Assembly (NCBI RefSeq): GCF_947495455.1
Contig: NZ_CANLZC010000042.1
Coordinates: forward strand, 1-43,957
DNA length: 43,957 bases
From: an uncultured Shewanella sp.
GTDB taxonomy: Bacteria > Pseudomonadota > Gammaproteobacteria > Enterobacterales > Shewanellaceae
Direction of reading: 5' to 3'
The position numbers were made by a program, and so were the translations under genes. Every line of letters begins with the position of its first letter. The stretch's first letter is position 1. Under the pieces are notes generated by a model. That model saw only the letters and a list, made by a program, of their open reading frames with translations, did no database searches and was not told where the DNA came from. Positions 41,719-43,957 of this stretch are shown piece by piece.

Positions 41719-42945
41719 GTGCTCAATAGAATTTGGTTGTTTTTTTTCGTTATTATTGCTTTGGCAATGGGATTACAGTTAGCAAATGGGCAGACTCAAG
41801 TATTCTCATTGACTGTTGAATCGCTCTTTAATAGTGCTAAATTGGCGGCAGAGATTTCACTGGGGCTCATTGGTGTATTGGCATTATGGATGGGGCTAAT
41901 GCGCGTAGGTGAGCGTGCTGGTGTCGTGGGGGCTTTGGCAAAAGTGTTAGAGCCTTTATTAAGTCGATTAATGCCTGAAGTACCCAGAGGTCATGCTGCT
42001 TATGGTAGCATGACCATGAACTTAATGGCGAATATGTTAGGTTTAGACAATGCCGCAACCCCGCTGGGATTAAAAGCTATGCATGATTTGCAAAGTTTAA
42101 ATCCAAATAAATCGGTAGCAACTAATGCTCAAATTTTATTTTTAGTATTAAATACGTCTTCCGTGACCTTGATCCCTGTGACGATCTTCTTGTATCGCGC
42201 TCAGCAAGGCGCCGTGGATCCAGCCGAGATCTTTTTACCTATTTTGTTGGCGACTTCAGCCTCCAGTATCGCAGGCGTATTGTTAGTGGCATTTGTACAA
42301 AGGATTTCGTTACTCAATGCTGTGTTACTGAGCTATTTTAGTGTCATGTTTGCTTTTCTCATTGCCTTTGTTTGGTATCTAGGCACTTTAAGTGCACAAG
42401 CGATGGGGAGTTTTTCAAGTTTGTTAGGTAATGGCGTGCTTATCTTATTAATACTTAGCTTTATATTAATCGCTGGATATCGAAAAGTGGCTGTTTATGA
42501 TGAGTTTATAGAAGGGGCAAAAGAGGGGTTTTCTCAATCCATTCAACTTATTCCTTATTTACTGGCTATGTTAGTGGCCATAGGTTTGTTAAGAGCGTCA
42601 GGTGCATTAGCGTATTTTCTGGATATGATCCGTCAAGTGGTATTGTTACTGGGGGGAGATGGCCATTTTGTTGAGGCGCTGCCCACTGCTATCATGAAAC
42701 CTTTTAGTGGCTCAGGTGCCCGTGCCATGATGTTAGAGACTATGGATCAATATGGCGTTGATTCTTTTAGTGGTCGATTAGCTGCAATTTTTCAAGGCAG
42801 TACCGAAACGACTTTTTATGTATTAGCCGTGTATTTTGGCGCTGTTGGGATCCGTAATGGTCGCCATGCTATCGCCTGTGGACTGGGAGCGGATTTAGCG
42901 GGAGTGATTGCCGCCATAGTGGTTTGTTACCAGTTTTATGGCTAG
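41719..42945 (+). CDS. Nucleoside-recognition (Gate) domain membrane protein, fused SpmA/SpmB-like
   Basis: A 408-aa integral membrane protein in which the first half resembles spore maturation protein A (ALWMGLMRVGERAGV, MANMLGLDNAATPLGLKAM) and the second half resembles SpmB (FSQSIQLIPYLLAMLVAIGLLRASG, MKPFSGSGARAMMLE, GSTETTFYVLAVYFGAVG). In Bacillus these are separate genes; here they are one protein. The host is not a sporulator, so a transport or gating role in the membrane is likelier. The GTG start at 41719 is chosen because AAAGGAG stands 5 bases upstream; an upstream TTG at 41686 is in frame but has no such site. Confidence 0.88.
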   Translation: MLNRIWLFFFVIIALAMGLQLANGQTQVFSLTVESLFNSAKLAAEISLGLIGVLALWMGLMRVGERAGVVGALAKVLEPLLSRLMPEVPRGHAAYGSMTMNLMANMLGLDNAATPLGLKAMHDLQSLNPNKSVATNAQILFLVLNTSSVTLIPVTIFLYRAQQGAVDPAEIFLPILLATSASSIAGVLLVAFVQRISLLNAVLLSYFSVMFAFLIAFVWYLGTLSAQAMGSFSSLLGNGVLILLILSFILIAGYRKVAVYDEFIEGAKEGFSQSIQLIPYLLAMLVAIGLLRASGALAYFLDMIRQVVLLLGGDGHFVEALPTAIMKPFSGSGARAMMLETMDQYGVDSFSGRLAAIFQGSTETTFYVLAVYFGAVGIRNGRHAIACGLGADLAGVIAAIVVCYQFYG

Positions 42946-43128
42946 CAATGAAAAAGAGGCAGGAAAAAGTGCATGCCATTTGTATGCCTGACAAGGGGGA
43001 GTAGGTGAGCTTATTATTAAAGCACTTTATGGGTTCGATAAAGGAAAAGTGAATAAGCTTTGTTAGGTGTAGTGGTAAGTTTCATGTAAAATAGACAGAT
43101 AAAAGATCGGAACAATTGAAGAAGTGCT

Positions 43129-43569
43129 ATGTCGTTTTGGAAAACCATTCCTTTAGCTGAAATGAGTCAGTCCCAATGGGAGTCTTTGTGCGATGGCTGT
43201 GGAAAATGCTGTTTAAATAAGATTATCGATGACGAAACGGAAACCTTGTATTACACGAATGTGGCTTGTGAATTATTAGAGCATCAGCAAGGTGGATGCC
43301 AAGATTATGCTCATCGATTCTCAAAAGTGCCAGGGTGCACTAAAGTCAGTATGGATAATATTGCTGAGCTGACTTGGTTACCTAATAGTTGTGCCTATAG
43401 GCGACTGTTTTTAGGGCGAGAGCTGCCTTCATGGCATCCGTTATTGACCGGTTCAAAAGAGGCTATGCAACAAGCGGGGATCGCCATTAACGGTCGTGTC
43501 ATTGATGAAAAACAGGTAAAGTACTTAGACGATCATATTGTGTTATGGCCACTTAAAGATGTTGATTAG
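43129..43569 (+). CDS. YcgN-type cysteine-cluster protein (UPF0260)
   Basis: A 146-aa small cytoplasmic protein of the UPF0260/YcgN family. The N-terminal cluster CDGCGKCC (Cys21, Cys24, Cys27, Cys28) with later cysteines (ACELL, GGCQDY, GCTKV, SCAYRR) suggests a metal or Fe-S centre. The rest, including [29 protein letters not shown], is the usual C-terminal part. No function is established for the family. GAAG lies shortly before the ATG. It is transcribed alone. Confidence 0.92.
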   Translation: MSFWKTIPLAEMSQSQWESLCDGCGKCCLNKIIDDETETLYYTNVACELLEHQQGGCQDYAHRFSKVPGCTKVSMDNIAELTWLPNSCAYRRLFLGRELPSWHPLLTGSKEAMQQAGIAINGRVIDEKQVKYLDDHIVLWPLKDVD

Positions 43570-43957
43570 TCTTGAAATATATTCACGTTTTTATGATAAG
43601 CAATAGTTTTGACATTTTTCAGTTATTATGTGACTAGTGATAGGGAAATCACGGATAAAATCTGTGAAAATTTGTTCATTCAGATCAAAACAATACAGTG
43701 TCTATCCATAGAAGATATAGTTATACCAATTCTATTATATAAGTGATCTTTCAGCGGGAATTTAACATGCTGTAGGCAAGGTCGTTAATTGCTCCTGTAT
43801 TAACAGACAGTCCCACCATCCATGGTGGACGCAGATGATTGAAGCTAATAGTTATTCTCGGCTTGGGTTCAAACGTCGCTCTACCTCCTTCATCCATGAA
43901 GTCGTATATCGAAAGCAGCTAAGTCACATAAAGTATGTTGAAACCCGCACAAAGTGA
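43570..43957. repeat. Gene-free right edge; candidate dispersed repeat, truncated by the window
   Basis: No coding frame is visible. From about 43730 the sequence is of a type I associate with dispersed repeats in marine Shewanella genomes: TACCAATTCTATTATATAAG at the left, then a hairpin CCACCAT-CC-ATGGTGG (43813-43828). There is no second copy in this window to prove repetition, and the right end is missing, so the call rests on recollection and on the hairpin. Confidence 0.35.

Noticed and set aside
1..43957. CRISPR arrays, tRNA or rRNA genes, integrase or toxin-antitoxin pairs
   Set aside because: A read-through found no regularly spaced repeats with spacers, no tRNA-like cloverleaf, and no integrase or toxin-antitoxin-type protein.

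Overview
The window looks like a chromosome segment from a marine gammaproteobacterium, most likely Shewanella or a close relative. The reasons are the housekeeping genes on the right (metG, apbC/mrp, udk, dcd, then pabC-mltG-tmk-holB-tatD), an AT-rich composition (judged by eye, not counted), a GlyGly-CTERM-like sorting tail on a secreted enzyme, and small transposon-like repeats between genes. The genus is an inference; no rRNA or other marker gene is present.

Left part (1-7.4 kb): a secreted GH26 glycoside hydrolase is followed by a tight four-gene minus-strand operon (5374 to 2203). That operon encodes a His-rich membrane protein, a thiolase-fold ketosynthase resembling the StlD/DarB type, a haem-oxygenase-like putative di-iron protein and an unrecognised membrane-anchored protein. 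A lone SDR gene and a plus-strand DUF3592-type membrane protein follow.

Centre-left (7.4-20 kb): eleven minus-strand genes, nearly all overlapping or abutting, form what looks like one biosynthetic operon. In order of transcription they encode a FabH-like ketosynthase, an NAD-dependent epimerase/3-beta-HSD-like reductase, an MBL-fold hydrolase, a PaaK/F390-synthetase-like adenylating enzyme, an ATP-grasp ligase, a FemAB/GNAT-like transferase, a Rieske oxygenase, a beta-lactamase-fold serine hydrolase, two more FemAB/GNAT-like transferases paralogous to the first, and an LplT-like MFS exporter. A perfect 20-bp palindrome lies just upstream of its putative promoter. The enzyme set suggests a lipid-derived, amide- or lactone-containing metabolite. 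I do not recognise the whole as a described pathway, and it is the most interesting part of the window.

Middle (20-29.5 kb): a 263-bp MITE-like element, a small hypothetical gene, an exported S9 prolyl-oligopeptidase-family peptidase, a CitMHS-family transporter facing it across a bidirectional terminator, a choice-of-anchor-I-type lipoprotein behind a textbook Pho box, and an unusual lipoprotein that joins a glycine-rich region to a lipin/LNS2-like HAD domain.

Right part (29.5-44 kb): core genes. A small hypothetical gene, a Nif3-like gene, metG, apbC, udk, dcd, pabC, mltG, tmk, holB and tatD are followed by rsmF, a fused SpmA/SpmB-type membrane protein and a YcgN-type cysteine-cluster protein. 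A 230-bp MITE with perfect terminal repeats and a 4-bp target duplication sits exactly at the tatD stop codon. The right edge carries what may be part of another dispersed repeat. No tRNA, rRNA, CRISPR array or complete insertion sequence was seen.
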